The translations under genes and the position numbers were made by a program. Below the pieces are notes generated by a model, which saw only the letters and a program-made list of their open reading frames with translations, did not search any database and had not been told where the DNA came from. A DNA stretch of 64,000 bases, taken from contig BSBM01000608.1 in NCBI GenBank assembly GCA_027924585.1, forward strand, positions 11,568,501 through 11,632,500. The letters run 5' to 3'. Every line of letters begins with the position of its first letter. The first letter of the stretch is position 1. The stretch is from Larix kaempferi (taxonomy: Eukaryota > Streptophyta > Pinopsida > Pinales > Pinaceae). Below, in pieces: positions 34,399-45,489 of the stretch.

Positions 34399-35226
34399 TC
34401 AGGGGGAAGAAACCACTAAAACATGTGGAACATTCAGGGAAGTCTGATGACTAGGAGTCATATGATGAGTGGGTGTCATGAAGGAAAGCTGATCAATGGT
34501 CACAATATTCCCATCATAGGGAAAATACATCACTCGAAAGAGTGTGGACATGATGGCTTTCATAGCATAGACATAATCATGTCCAAGGAGTAGATTGAAA
34601 TCTAAAGGACCTTGGACAACCATGACATCAACATAAATAGTTTTAACTCTCAACGTGATAGGTAACTGTGGGAGAATCCCTAAAGGTCTGGTAGGCCTTC
34701 TATTAAAAGCCAAAATCTGGTTAGTGACTGGCACAAGCTGAGGCAAACCTATAGCTTTCCAAGCAGTTGAGGATAAAATACTAACAGAAGCTCCCTCATC
34801 AACTATTGTATGAAAGATTTCCTTATTGGAAACTCCTACAGATATTTGAAAAGGAATACTCGAAGGAAGATGAGATTCTGTTAGACCATTCCAATCAAAG
34901 GAAATGACCTCAGTACTTGGAGGGGGTCTTGTAGGAATGGACAGGGTTTCCCCTTGCCTAGGATATTCTGAACTGACTAGGAAAACATCAGCAGTTTCCA
35001 ATTCACTCTCACTTGGAAGATAAGAATGAGACGAAGATTGTGTCATGGTGACTACTTCAATCTGGACTTTCTTCAATGAAAGAGCAGGATCGAGTGGAGA
35101 TGAGATCGACTTAATCACTTCACTCTCCGAAGGAAGAGTGGGATCAATTATAGATGAAACTGAATTGATCACTTGATCAACCAGCGGGGCGTCGAGGGAC
35201 AACTTACTATCGCTTGTTGGAAGCAC
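34399..35226 (-). pseudogene. Retropepsin-like protease piece of element A
   Basis: 275 codons, open. The protease core is FHTIVDEGASVSILSS (about residues 135-150), then LPQLPITL, then PLDFNLLLGHDYVYAMKA. This is the order of a gypsy aspartic protease: catalytic Asp, strands and a hydrophobic 'LLG' turn. The catalytic triplet is Asp-Glu-Gly instead of the usual Asp-Thr/Ser-Gly, as in element B. The region before it is Ser/Pro-rich. It starts right after an in-frame TAG (35227-35229) that separates it from the zinc-knuckle piece. There is no ATG at its head, so it could be made only by read-through. After the protease the frame stops, with no reverse transcriptase. Confidence 0.7.
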
Positions 35227-35907
35227 CTATTGAGAACTAGTAATATCTTCCAACCACTGTGAAGCTTCATCCATGCTTGGACAAAGGTCAGTATGATGCA
35301 ATCCCTTGCATATCCAGCAAGGGTCTGCAGCTCTACCCTTTCGAACCTTCACAAATGGGTCACTGGTCAAGGGAGTATCATCAACATGATGGTCAGAGGT
35401 TGACGATACAAGCAGTTTGGGGTTTTTAGACCACACTTCTGACACATGGGAAAGATCAGGACAATTTTTGAAAAGGTGATCACCCTTGCAAAGTTTGCAA
35501 GGGAACTTTGGCTTACGAGGTGTTCTCATAGAATGAGTGCCATCAGAGGCAAATGGTTGACGCTTGGTCTCTTTCTTATCTTTCTTCTTCTTCTTCTCCA
35601 CTTGATTACTAACACTAGAGTTTTCAGTAGGAGAAGAGGAAGAGATGGAAGCCAATTCAAATTTTGACGGAGAAGGAGAAGGGTCATCATGAGATTTATG
35701 CTCATGTGGTGAAGGACCTAGGTCCGACATGATTGGTGCACTTGGTGTAATCGGATTGGAGAATAACCATACTGGTAATCCTATCATCAATCCAAGAAGA
35801 CTCAACATAGCCATAAAGGGAGGACCAACAGTTCCACAAGGGGGAATAACAAATGGCATACCTTGGAAAGGAGTGCCTTGGTTGTTAGTCTTGGAAGAAT
35901 ATTCCAT
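35227..35907 (-). pseudogene. Zinc-knuckle (nucleocapsid-like) piece of element A
   Basis: 226 codons from an ATG at 35907. It begins with a PPCGTVGPPFMAMLSLLGLM stretch followed by IGLPVWLF; element B has the same motif after its protease (PPAGVVSAPVMATLSLPGL, LGLPVWYL). A Lys-rich tract follows (EKKKKKDKKETKRQ), then two knuckles, CKLCKGDHLFKNC and CWICKGLHHTDLC, both C-x2-C-x3-H-x4-C. It stops at TAG 35227-35229 and continues in the same frame into the protease piece. The capsid domain expected further upstream (35908-37821) is absent. It may be a decayed Gag-Pro, or a deliberate gag/pro stop; the LTR divergence of A favours decay. Confidence 0.7.
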
Positions 35908-37821
35908 ATCTAAACTTCCTAAGAGTCTCTAAAGGACCACACAAGAAAAACACTACTCAAGTCTAAAAGCAACAAGCAAACAATGTGAATAGAAGTGGAT
36001 TCAAAGTCTGGAACCTCACGGGATTATCAAGGCATCACAAACCGCTATATACTGCAGGGTCCAACAATATGACGCGATAAGGAGGATTGGGACCGTATCC
36101 TTGCCTGCATACCCGATTACCTAGACAGTACGTGCGTGCTAATCTCCCTGAGTGTTGTTCTCGGTGTATTGCTTTGCCAAGACAGCCAAATGGTTAACTC
36201 AGTTGGTTTCAGGAATCCTAATGGTGTCTCCCAATATACCCAAGGTACGTGGGAGCTCAAATCCATAGTGGTGCTGTCTAATGCACAGCCGTTGGCACGA
36301 GACCTTCCGATATACATGTTGAGTAGGTGATACACCCTTCTATATACGCCAAGTATGGATTATGGTACTTGGTGGGTACGTGAAGGAGCTCGATATATCG
36401 ATGTATGTGGAAGACTACAATACCTCCAGACTATAGTGCTGGAAAATAATGACAGCTGCCACGCTTAACGACGCCGGAACACGTCTCTAACTTACACACA
36501 ATTTACTAAATGATTTTAACCTAAGCTAGCGTTAATTTTATCTTGTGCGGTTAGGTGGATGCATGAGGTGAGTACATAAATGTAAACATAATGCAATCCT
36601 CAACTACATGATAATGCACACTTTCCTTTCCTTTTCAATGAAAACTACTTAAGGTAGGGAGAGATTTTTCTTTCTTTCAAACCAAAAGTACTTAAGTAGT
36701 AGCGAAAAGAAGAATTCCTTCCTAGAGTGCAATAATTCTAACTTTCTGCAATAATCAGCCAAAGAGTGCAAAGAAAATGAAAGATGCAACTAATCTTAAC
36801 AATGTGTAAGACAAAGTGATGAAGCACTTTTCAATTTTCAAATGCATGTACCAAAAATGAAATTTGATAACTCAACGCTTTTCATATCTATATACAGAAA
36901 GTGAGAAGATATCTATAACACTCTAATCTTTCAGAAATTCCCAAAGAAAAATGGCAAGCACCCAAACAACTCAGAGGCACTCAAGAGAGTCTCAAAATCT
37001 ACCAAATGCAATAATTATAACTCATTTCCTATCTTTTTACACTTGAAAAAGACACATCTAAGCTATGGAAAGAAGGATTCCACTAACGTTTCCAATCAAA
37101 TGAAAGACAAAGGAAAGCATTTAACAATATTATCTAACTCAAATGCATACAAATATGAAATGAATCTTTCTTCTTCTTATGAGTGTGAGACCAAGAATTT
37201 CAAATGATCAAATTAAAGAAAGAAGAATACTTATGTTTCCCAAATTCATGAATATAGCAAAAGAGTGGCAAAATCAAGCTTTTCTTTGAACTGAAGTGGA
37301 TACAAAGAATCAATCTTTCCCAAAAATGATTGAATAGCTTAGCATGTAAGGGAAACAAGATGCATAACCCAAGAAAGAGAGGCTCAAAAAGACATGGATA
37401 TCCCACACTCTTCAAGTCTTTAAAACAAGCCAATCACGCCAAACCAAAAATGATCTCAAACCCTTGAGATGGGTCAAAACGACTGAAGAATGCACGATTC
37501 ATGGCCCCCCTGGCCATGAGGGGGAATTTTTTTCTCAAAAATAGAACCCATTTCGCTTAAAAATGCAAGCACAACACTAGTTTTTACTCAAAGGGCCAAA
37601 CATGAATCCAAATCTAAAAAGACCCAAAAACCAATACAAACAAGCCAAACAAAACACTGCTGGATGATAGGTGCAAAAAGAAGTTTGGGATCAGATCTAG
37701 TGCAAAGATCAGATCAGGTGAGGAGAGGAGGGATAACAAGGTCAAGTGGATGAAGGTGGGGGAACCAAAGTATCCACCACTACCAAGCTGAAACTTGTTA
37801 AAATGGGACCCAATACAAATC
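35908..37821 (-). other. Non-coding leader of element A
   Basis: No capsid domain or other motif was seen. Open frames are under 90 codons. Element B is inserted at its upstream end, at CACAC 37822-37826. Confidence 0.6.
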
Positions 37822-37826
37822 CACAC

Positions 37827-38550
37827 TGTAGCTAGGGTTTTACCCCTAGTAGGTGCCAATGAGCACCTACTAAGGAGAATGGACTCCTTAGTAGCAGTTC
37901 AGTATATTAAACTAATAATGCAATAAACAAAACATTAAATTATTTCTAATACAAGCATAAAGCATAAACACCAAAATGAAAGAATGTCTTTGTATTGATG
38001 TTACCTTGAGTGTCAAGGTTGGTGAAGCCCTTTGCAGTGTCCAAGAGGATGCTCCAAGCTCCAAGAATGCTCCTTCTCCTTCTCCAATGTTGGGGATGGG
38101 CCAAAGGTGGCTCTCAAGGTGAAACTAGTTCAAAGGTGGACTAGGGTTTCGAGAGAGATTTTGGCAGAGTAAGGGTGCTTGTGATTGTGGATATGGAATA
38201 AGGGATCTCCATCACCTATTTATAGTTTTTTGGTGGTGGAGTGCTGACCCATGGTTTTAGGAAACACATGGTTTTAGGCAGCTGTATAGGGTTTTTTCTT
38301 CCTTTTCCTTGTTATTTTATATTTTTATTCCCTTTTTAGGGAATTTTTGCTATTTTTGGAGGAAAAGGGGGTTTTTTAGCCTTTTTTAGGCTATTTTGAT
38401 GGTTTTTTTGGCCTTTTGGAGGCATTTTAGGCCTTTTGGAGGCTTTTTAATGGGTTTTTTGGGATTTTTAATGGAAATATGGTAGGAAAATGGACAAATG
38501 AGTCATATAATGTGGTAAATGAGCTAGTGAGCACTTTTTGGGTGTTAACA
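37827..38550 (-). repeat. 3' LTR of element B
   Basis: 724 bp, on plus TGTAGCTAGGG to GTGTTAACA. It has TATAAATAG on the minus strand at 38216-38224. Near 37850 it reads AGTAGGTGCC where the other two copies read AGCTTGTGCC; this makes a perfect inverted repeat with the following CACCTACT. Confidence 0.92.
38216..38224 (-). promoter_or_regulatory. TATA box in the LTR of element B
   Basis: TATAAATAG on the minus strand, preceded by CCAAAAAAC. The same box lies in the other two LTR copies at about 47749-47757 and 48479-48487; the outermost copy would drive the genomic transcript. Confidence 0.65.
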
Positions 38551-38699
38551 GATTGCCCCCTGATGTGCGAGGGCAGGAGCTCATCGTATGGCCGATGGAC
38601 ATCATAAGTCATGAATGGTTTTCCTGGGATGTGGAGAGAAGAGAAGAAACAAACTGGAGCCCGGAACAACGATCCCGAACAACTGCAAGAGCTAAAAGT

Positions 38700-38945
38700 A
38701 CATAACCTCAATAAAGGATGAGGAATCATCTGATCATATGGACGAGGCGGGCATTCCCATGCTCGTATCAGGATATAACATAATAACAACAATGGGGTCC
38801 AAAAATGGGGACCTGAAATATACATGACCTCAAATACTGACTGAGGAATAATCTCAATATATGGACGAGGCGGGCATACCCATGCTCGTATCAAGATACA
38901 TAAATATAACTGTAAGGCCCGAAAAAGGGGGACCTGTAAGATACA
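38700..38945 (-). repeat. Tandem repeat, 123-bp unit, two copies
   Basis: Both copies contain ATGACCTCAA or ATAACCTCAA, TATGGACGAGGCGGGCAT and CCATGCTCGTATCA; the offset is 123 bp. Confidence 0.8.
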
Positions 38946-39904
38946 TGACCACTGTGTACATCATAAGAGTCCAGAGGGGACACAAATCTGGGACATACTG
39001 CTGAGTGGATCATGTGTGAACTGCAGAACTGGTGCACCGGAACAGTCAACAGTGCTACTGAGTGTGGTACCAGAGGAACTAATGAGCTGCTGGATCATAG
39101 TGACGGGGGTCATACTCTTCATGGTACACTGAACTGGAACTGATCTGGAACTTGAAACTGGGTACTCAGGGAAGCACGAAACTGGATGGTTTCCGAATAC
39201 AAACGCCAACGCAGACCGGACATCCACGGGAACATACAACTGGGCGTTCCGAAGTGACTCACCAATGTGCTAGAGTCGGGGGAAATCCGGGGTCTTCGAC
39301 TAAAAACTGATGGGATATAATCCTACGCGATCCTCAACGATGCGATCAAGGTGCTGAAGTCGAGCATGTGAGGAACAACCACTCGGAGAGGCAATGATGT
39401 CTCCTCTCGGAATGATCCGTAGGTACCTACCACAGATGGTGATAAGTCCAAGGCGTAGGGACCTCTGGGCCTATCCTCTGGAATAGAGGAGCTGTCGTCG
39501 ACAGAGGGAGACCTGCAACTATCAAGGCAATGATGTTTCCTTGACAGGAGCACGAGGTACAAGACCGAAATGTGATAGTGCTGATGGCAGGACTGATAAA
39601 CTGTGGGGGGACAACTGGGCAAGTAGAGTGGGGTGGACTCAAACTTCCTTTGTTCAGAGTATGATAATGGGAATGATCTGGCAGCATATGAAACTGACTG
39701 AGGGGAAAGGGATCATAGCTGTAATGGATCTGGGGGAATAACTGGCTGAGGGAGACTCAAGCTGGTGTAACATGGCAGGAGACTGCAGAATACTCTGAAC
39801 AAAGGCGACCTAATTGGGGGTGCTGCCGAAATGATTGATCATAGTGCCATGAGGCACGGGAGGATACTTCTTCATGGGTTAAGGAACTAGAAGAAGTGTG
39901 TGGA

Positions 39905-40110
39905 TAAAATGATACTGTCGTGTGGATTTTACGAGCCCAGGACAGTTCATGCTCGTGGTTGCTTTCAATTTTAAGGAGTCTGAAAGCGATAAGAAGACTC
40001 TGAAATGATGGAATGGTACTGTCGTGTGGATTTAACGAGCCCAAGACAGCGTATGCTCGTGGTTGCTTTCAATTTTAGAGAGTCTGAAAGCAAGTAAGAA
40101 GACTCCAAGG
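39905..40110 (-). repeat. Tandem repeat, about 110-bp unit, two copies
   Basis: Both copies contain TGTCGTGTGGATTT, ACGAGCCCA, ATGCTCGTGGTTGCTTTCAA and GAGTCTGAAAGC in order. Confidence 0.75.
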
Positions 40111-40559
40111 GGTTGCTTTTTCGTAGATTTAGTCTCCAAGGCCCAAAGAAGCATAAAAGGATGCAATGAAGAACTCTTCTAGCCGGTGTGACTAGAGTAT
40201 TCCTTTTTCGTAATTAGTCTACCAGGTCCGGAAAAGGGTTAAACTTATACCAGATAGACGCCCTTTCAGGTACTTTAACGAGCATGAAAGGAAGCAAGAT
40301 TGCTCGGCGATCTTTTCATTCTTTTAGGAGTCAGAAAAGAGCTTAACGGAAACTCCCTAAGTGCCTTTTTCGTAAAGGAGTTGTCCGGCCCGAAAAAGGG
40401 ATAAAATTATACCGAACAAAAGGAATGGCTAGGCAAGGAGGAAGTGTTCAATCAAGGTTAAGTAATGATGACCAAGAACGAGGGTAGGTGGGAACACTGA
40501 TGGACCTCCTTGCGGGGTAGATGAGATGGTGGCAAAATAACGAAACATTTGCAGTATGA

Positions 40560-41050
40560 CAGGAGTGAATGGCTCATGTAAAAATGTGGAACAATCCGAT
40601 AGCGACCGATGTGGTACGTGAACCGAGGCAGCAAGGTGTTGGGACACAATGTTGAAATTGTACCAAGTGAGAGCGAGAAATGATCTCAAGCGTCATCACG
40701 AGCTCGGAAAAATGAATCCGGCAATATAAAGGATGTCAAAAACGGGTAATGGCCGATGTGGCACGCAAACCGAGGTGACGGGGACATTTTGAAAAATGCC
40801 CAGAAAATCTGAAGGTGAGGGCGAGAAATGATCTCAAGCATCATCACCAGCGCGGAAAAAAGAATCCGATGATATAAAACATGTGAAAAACGGAGAACGG
40901 CCGATGTGGCACGCAAACCAAGGCGACTAGTGGCGTCTGGACACAATGTTGATATTGGTCCAAGTGAGAGCGAGAAATGATCTCAAGCATCATCACGGGC
41001 ACGGAAAAATGAATCCGGCAGTGCAAATGGTGCGAAAAACGGAGGTCATA
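40560..41050 (-). repeat. Tandem repeat, 148-bp unit, three copies
   Basis: The landmark GAGCGAGAAATGATCTCAAG or a one-base variant recurs at about 40671, 40819 and 40968; each is followed by CGGAAAAATGAATCCG or similar and CCGATGTGGCACGCAAACC. Confidence 0.85.
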
Positions 41051-41160
41051 AAGACTTCGAAATGGTCAAAGGAAAGAACTATGCGTATCAAATCAAATCT
41101 ACAAGTGATATGTGACCTCAAAAAATGGTTGAGATCACAAGTGTGAAAAAGTGAGTAGGG

Positions 41161-44100
41161 CTAATGATCTGCCCCCATGCTATGTGCATGGGGTTTGTGA
41201 TTGTGGATCACAAATGTGTGGGTTTGAACAATGGGTTCATCAATGTGCTGAGATAGATGTGATGGGGAAGGTTCAAAATGATTGATCATGCCCCCTATCC
41301 CAGGGTCGAGGGAATCTATTATGCCCCTTGACTCAGAGGTGTCAAGGTGGTGCTGTTTTTGACGAACGAGGGGTACATCAGGCCATGTGTCAATGTGATG
41401 CTCGATAATGGCGGGGTCAAGACCAAGCATTTCGGTATAGGACCAGGAAAAGACATCACGGTATTCTTTGAAAAGGTTTATGTAGTCCTCAATCTCTTGT
41501 TGACTGCAGAATGCTCCTAAAGTGATGAGTTCAGGAGCACGACCTGGAGAAGCGATATCAACTTGTATGACAGGTGAGATGTTGGCCATGTTGCCCTCCT
41601 CGAAGGCATCAGGAGCAGGAATAGGGTCCTTGAACCAGTCAACCTTGGTGGGGAGGAAGTCTTTGGATTCGACCGCGTATTGGGTAGCGGTGCTAGAGGA
41701 AGACGCTTCTGGGATGAAATAGGAACGGTGGTGCATATCATCCCAAGGATAATCCGGGGCAGTTAGGGCCTCAAGAATCTCCTCATCAGTACGGAAAGTC
41801 TGGGTCGTCAAATCGGTTGACGAGGGGGTAGTGGAAGTATTGGTTGAAGAGATCATGTAGATGGTATTAACCTCTCCGGAAGGTGAAGAGTCTGGGGGGT
41901 AGATCTCTTCAATGGTAGGTGGTGCCGTCTCAAGGTCCAGATTGTTCATCTCATAAAGAGCTGCTCTGTAATCCGGGAGATCAGGACAATGATGTGAATA
42001 GTGCCCGTAAATACCGCAGATAGCGCATGAGTGGTTGGTACGTAGGGACTTATCTTTAGGCTTAGGAGTGGGGTTTAATTCGACAGTTGGGATGTTGGGG
42101 TCATCATCGAGCATTTGCATGTGCTTCTGCAATGCGGGTAACTGTGGGCATTGGTGGGTCGCATGGCCCAACTCGTCACACAGCGAGCATTTGGGAGGAG
42201 CACGAAACACTGGAGGGTTCTTGACTGTCTTGGGAGGTGGGACAGCAGTGTAAGGTTGTGGACCTCTGCCCCCAGTGGGTTGAAGAGGGGGAGGAGGTGT
42301 CGTGGAGGACGAAGGGGTAGGGACCCCGGGAGGTGGGTGGGTGGTAGTAGCCATGGGTTGCACCGGCTGGAGGACGACATCAGGTGTCGGCGGGCGAACG
42401 GGAGGCGAAAGGTACCATACAGGTAATCCCAAGGTTAACCCAGGGAGGCTAAGGGTAGCCATGACCGGGGCGCTTACTACTCCTGCTGGAGGAACTAGGA
42501 AGGGGATCGTATGGATCGGTGTAACACCAATATGACTAGGTACCAAGGGTGGTTTAGGCAACAAAGATGGCTGATTGTTAGGTGGTAGGATGTCATGGGA
42601 CAAGGTACATAAGTCAGACATTTCGGGCGTAGATGACGGCGGAGGAATGGATTGAAAGGTGGAGGTCATCGACGCGTCTGAGTAGACTCCAGGCCCCGTA
42701 GAGGAAACAAACGAGGTGGTGGCAGGAGAAACAGGTTGTTCAACCATGGGGAGAACATTTTCCGGTGCCGCGGGAGCACTGGGATCATAGTAGGTGAGCT
42801 GGTCAATCTTAACCACGCGTCCTTCATGGGGGAACATCATGGTGCGAAAGACAGAAGAGGCAACCGCCCGCATGGCATACATGTAGCTGCGGCCAAGTAG
42901 AAGGTTGTAATCCAATTGAGCATTGATTACCTCTATGTCAATAAGAACTGTTTTACCACCTAACTGGACAGGAACGTTGGGCAGGAGGCCTTGGGGCTGG
43001 GCCGAACGACCGTCATAGGCACGTAACGCAGTGGTGGACTGCTGGAGAGGAGGGGATCCTAGTTTCTGCCATACAAATGTAGACATAACGCATGTGGAAG
43101 CACCCTCGTCAATGATGCACCGATGGATAACAAGATTCCTAACGGAGACTGTAACTTGGAAGGCTAAGCTAGAAGGTAGGCGTGGTTCAGACTGGTCTAA
43201 ATCAAACGCCATCAAATGTGAATCAGTTGGGTCAATCCCCCCGATGGCGGAAAGTAAAGTCTTGCGCTGGGAAGGGCAGTTCTTCAAGACTTCTAACGCA
43301 GACATGGCTGCGGGAGATTGGGCTAGGTCGTCTACAATGTTGTAGTTTGACGCAGCACGTGCATTAGGGTTATTGTTGATTCGGCGCAGTGGGAAACGAG
43401 GTGCTTTCGCAGCGCCGTCTGTGGGAGGCGGAGGGATACGTAACGCCTGATCGGTGGGGTGGGCGTTAGTAGTTTTATCCGTGGGAGTGGCTTCAGAGGT
43501 GGAGCCATATTGGTTCCGACGGGTCTGTAGGTTGACGTCAGCTGATGACATCATCAGTAAGTGGTGGGTACCTGAGTCAAACATGGGTTGATCAGGGGCA
43601 GCGTAGGTGATCTGTTGTTGTTGGGGTTGCACGTTAGCTTGAGGGGCCAACGGCTGAGTGTTCACCACGCCTTGGGTCGGTAAGGGGTTTTGCAGCACCA
43701 AAGGGGGTTGCTGAGGTTGGGGGGGGTTGGGCGGTGCTTGGGGAGCCGCATGCCCTTGGCGATGGGCCTCGTCAACCCAAAGCTGCCGAGCTCGCTCCAA
43801 GTGTGGGCAAGCATGGGTGTAATGTCCATAGACCCCGCAAATAGAACAAGGGTGGTTTGTTCGCAGATTGGGGTTTTTGGCCTGCTTGGGCGGGCGATCG
43901 GGGTTTTGATTAGCGGGGGCCGCATTATTGTTGTCAGGGGGATTAGCCGGTTGACCAGCTTGGTCTGCAGGTTGGTTGTTTCCCCGATTACGGCCCTTGC
44001 CGCGGTTCTGTTGGCCCTGGTTACGTTGGTTATTCTGGTTTTGCTGCGGGTTGTGTTGGGCGTAAACTTGCCCTTGGGCAGCAGGTGGATTTTGAGGTTG

Positions 44101-45489
44101 TGCAGGTGCAGGAGCAGGCTGCGGAGGATGATATGTAGGTTGAGGCTGAGCAGGTGCAGCAACTTGAGGGGGTTGCTGATAGGACTGCGGAGCAGGTTGT
44201 GGATGTGCCGCAGGGGCTGCCTGGGGCGGATAATAAGCTGGTGGGGCTGGTGAAGGCGCAGGAGCTGGGGCAGCCTGCTGATGGTAGTAAGGCTGAGGGG
44301 CGACTGGAGGAGCATAAGCAGGAGTCGCATACCCGAAGCACTGTGGTGGACATGAGGGCCCATGGGAATGGTGATGTGTCATGGGAGCATACGAGTTGGT
44401 TGCTCCAGACTGTGAAGTAGCCCGCGATAGGTCGGGGCCAGGGGTAGGACGTGCTATAGAAAATGGTTGGGGATGCGAAGAAACACGGCCAATGATACCA
44501 TCTGCAGCGTGGGATGCCCCCGGCGCATCATGATGGGAGGACTCGCCGCGAGGGGCGTCAGGTATAATGGTATAAAGGTAACCCGACTGGGCGTAAATGA
44601 GGTCGAACTGCTGTGCCTTAAGGATGGCCTCTTCTTCAGACTGGGGTCTTTCTGAAGCTACATCCTTAGCGATGACAGGAAGCAGGGACTTGAGGAACCA
44701 ATCGAGGAAGATACGGTCATCTAGTTTAATCTTGCATAAGCTACGGCGTCTACGCCACTCATGGATGTGGTCCGTGATATGGGTAGCCGTGTTTTGTCTA
44801 CAAGATAGAAGGATCTCAACGCCCGCGTCATAGCGGACTGGCAACTGGAAGAACTGCAGGAAGGTCGAGGCCAGGGAAGAAAAGGTGGCGTGGGTCCCAT
44901 GAGGCTGCTCAATATACCACTTGGCTGCAGAGCCCGTGAAAGTGCGCTGTAAGAGACGGAGGCGAACAGAGTCATCCACAATGGAGTTAGAGGAACACCA
45001 TAGGTGGAAAGACATGATGTGGTTCTGTGGGTCCTCACCGGCCTTACCCTCGAATTTAGGGATGTCCGAGGGTAGTTTGGTAGGCATATGAGGCCACATA
45101 GGGTCGTGTCGAATAGGATCGTTGGTCAATCTGGCCAGGTCAGGTAGGTTGAGGCTAGCCATGAATGGCAAACTGGAAGAAGGCTGCGACACAGTAGTGC
45201 TATGGACCAAGTTGGGGCCAGTGCCCCCAAGTGGAGGGACAAGATTTAGGGTGGTGCCCCCAAGTGGGGGAACTGAGGTAGTGGAGGATGGTCCAGCACC
45301 ACCATGGGTAGTGTGAGCCACTGATGTAGTGGGGATAGGTATTCCCGCTGTGGGAATAGGTACCGTGAGGGAAACGGTAGATGGTTGCCCCATGGAGGGC
45401 ATACCAAAAACAGGTGTAGTAACTGGTGTAGTGGTGGATGTGCCACCAATGGTCCCTATGACAAATGGAGTGGAAGTCGTGCCAGCCAT
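41161..45489 (-). CDS. Gag-protease polyprotein of element B, truncated before RT
   Basis: One uninterrupted frame. The first ATG is at 45489 (1442 residues); the frame stays open 53 codons further upstream without an ATG. Residue numbers here count from that open upstream edge (45648). The capsid domain is about 190-350 (FEGKAGEDPQNHIMSF; AAKWYIEQ). A long Pro/Gln/Ala-rich linker follows, then knuckle 1 CSICGVYGHYTHAC (about 601). The protease is at about 830-950, with IIDEGAST at 845-852 in place of the usual DTG/DSG, and YNLLLGRSYMYAMRAV further on. Then come an LGLPVWYL motif and two more knuckles (about 1154 CSLCDELGHATHQC; about 1208 CAICGIYGHYSHHC), each C-x2-C-x4-H-x4-C. About 1395-1420 is the leader of gypsy Pol (FSWSYTEMLGLDPAIIEHHI), after which the frame leaves known sequence. 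It would form particles and bind RNA but cannot copy itself. Confidence 0.88.
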   Translation of the reverse strand: MAGTTSTPFVIGTIGGTSTTTPVTTPVFGMPSMGQPSTVSLTVPIPTAGIPIPTTSVAHTTHGGAGPSSTTSVPPLGGTTLNLVPPLGGTGPNLVHSTTVSQPSSSLPFMASLNLPDLARLTNDPIRHDPMWPHMPTKLPSDIPKFEGKAGEDPQNHIMSFHLWCSSNSIVDDSVRLRLLQRTFTGSAAKWYIEQPHGTHATFSSLASTFLQFFQLPVRYDAGVEILLSCRQNTATHITDHIHEWRRRRSLCKIKLDDRIFLDWFLKSLLPVIAKDVASERPQSEEEAILKAQQFDLIYAQSGYLYTIIPDAPRGESSHHDAPGASHAADGIIGRVSSHPQPFSIARPTPGPDLSRATSQSGATNSYAPMTHHHSHGPSCPPQCFGYATPAYAPPVAPQPYYHQQAAPAPAPSPAPPAYYPPQAAPAAHPQPAPQSYQQPPQVAAPAQPQPTYHPPQPAPAPAQPQNPPAAQGQVYAQHNPQQNQNNQRNQGQQNRGKGRNRGNNQPADQAGQPANPPDNNNAAPANQNPDRPPKQAKNPNLRTNHPCSICGVYGHYTHACPHLERARQLWVDEAHRQGHAAPQAPPNPPQPQQPPLVLQNPLPTQGVVNTQPLAPQANVQPQQQQITYAAPDQPMFDSGTHHLLMMSSADVNLQTRRNQYGSTSEATPTDKTTNAHPTDQALRIPPPPTDGAAKAPRFPLRRINNNPNARAASNYNIVDDLAQSPAAMSALEVLKNCPSQRKTLLSAIGGIDPTDSHLMAFDLDQSEPRLPSSLAFQVTVSVRNLVIHRCIIDEGASTCVMSTFVWQKLGSPPLQQSTTALRAYDGRSAQPQGLLPNVPVQLGGKTVLIDIEVINAQLDYNLLLGRSYMYAMRAVASSVFRTMMFPHEGRVVKIDQLTYYDPSAPAAPENVLPMVEQPVSPATTSFVSSTGPGVYSDASMTSTFQSIPPPSSTPEMSDLCTLSHDILPPNNQPSLLPKPPLVPSHIGVTPIHTIPFLVPPAGVVSAPVMATLSLPGLTLGLPVWYLSPPVRPPTPDVVLQPVQPMATTTHPPPGVPTPSSSTTPPPPLQPTGGRGPQPYTAVPPPKTVKNPPVFRAPPKCSLCDELGHATHQCPQLPALQKHMQMLDDDPNIPTVELNPTPKPKDKSLRTNHSCAICGIYGHYSHHCPDLPDYRAALYEMNNLDLETAPPTIEEIYPPDSSPSGEVNTIYMISSTNTSTTPSSTDLTTQTFRTDEEILEALTAPDYPWDDMHHRSYFIPEASSSSTATQYAVESKDFLPTKVDWFKDPIPAPDAFEEGNMANISPVIQVDIASPGRAPELITLGAFCSQQEIEDYINLFKEYRDVFSWSYTEMLGLDPAIIEHHIDTWPDVPLVRQKQHHLDTSESRGIIDSLDPGIGGMINHFEPSPSHLSQHIDEPIVQTHTFVIHNHKPHAHSMGADH

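Larger units (their letters stand above)
38551..41160 (-). other. Non-coding tail of element B
   Basis: It begins with the polypurine tract (minus TCAGGGGGCAATC, 38551-38563). It has no reverse-transcriptase, RNase H or integrase motif in any frame. It contains three local tandem repeats (see 38700-38945, 39905-40110, 40560-41050) and blocks shared with element A (32400-32900). The opening CCCCCT(G/A)ATGTG followed by ATGGCCGA is shared with element C at 62706-62755. Confidence 0.7.

Noticed and set aside
38551-41160. Reverse transcriptase or integrase of element B on the minus strand
   Set aside because: All frames were read; none shows YxDD, RNase H or HHCC/DDE-type patterns, only short frames and tandem repeats.
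43662-44363. Open frames of 233 (minus) and 187 (plus) codons within the gag frame
   Set aside because: Other-frame shadows of the GC-rich, Pro/Gln-rich linker of the element B polyprotein.
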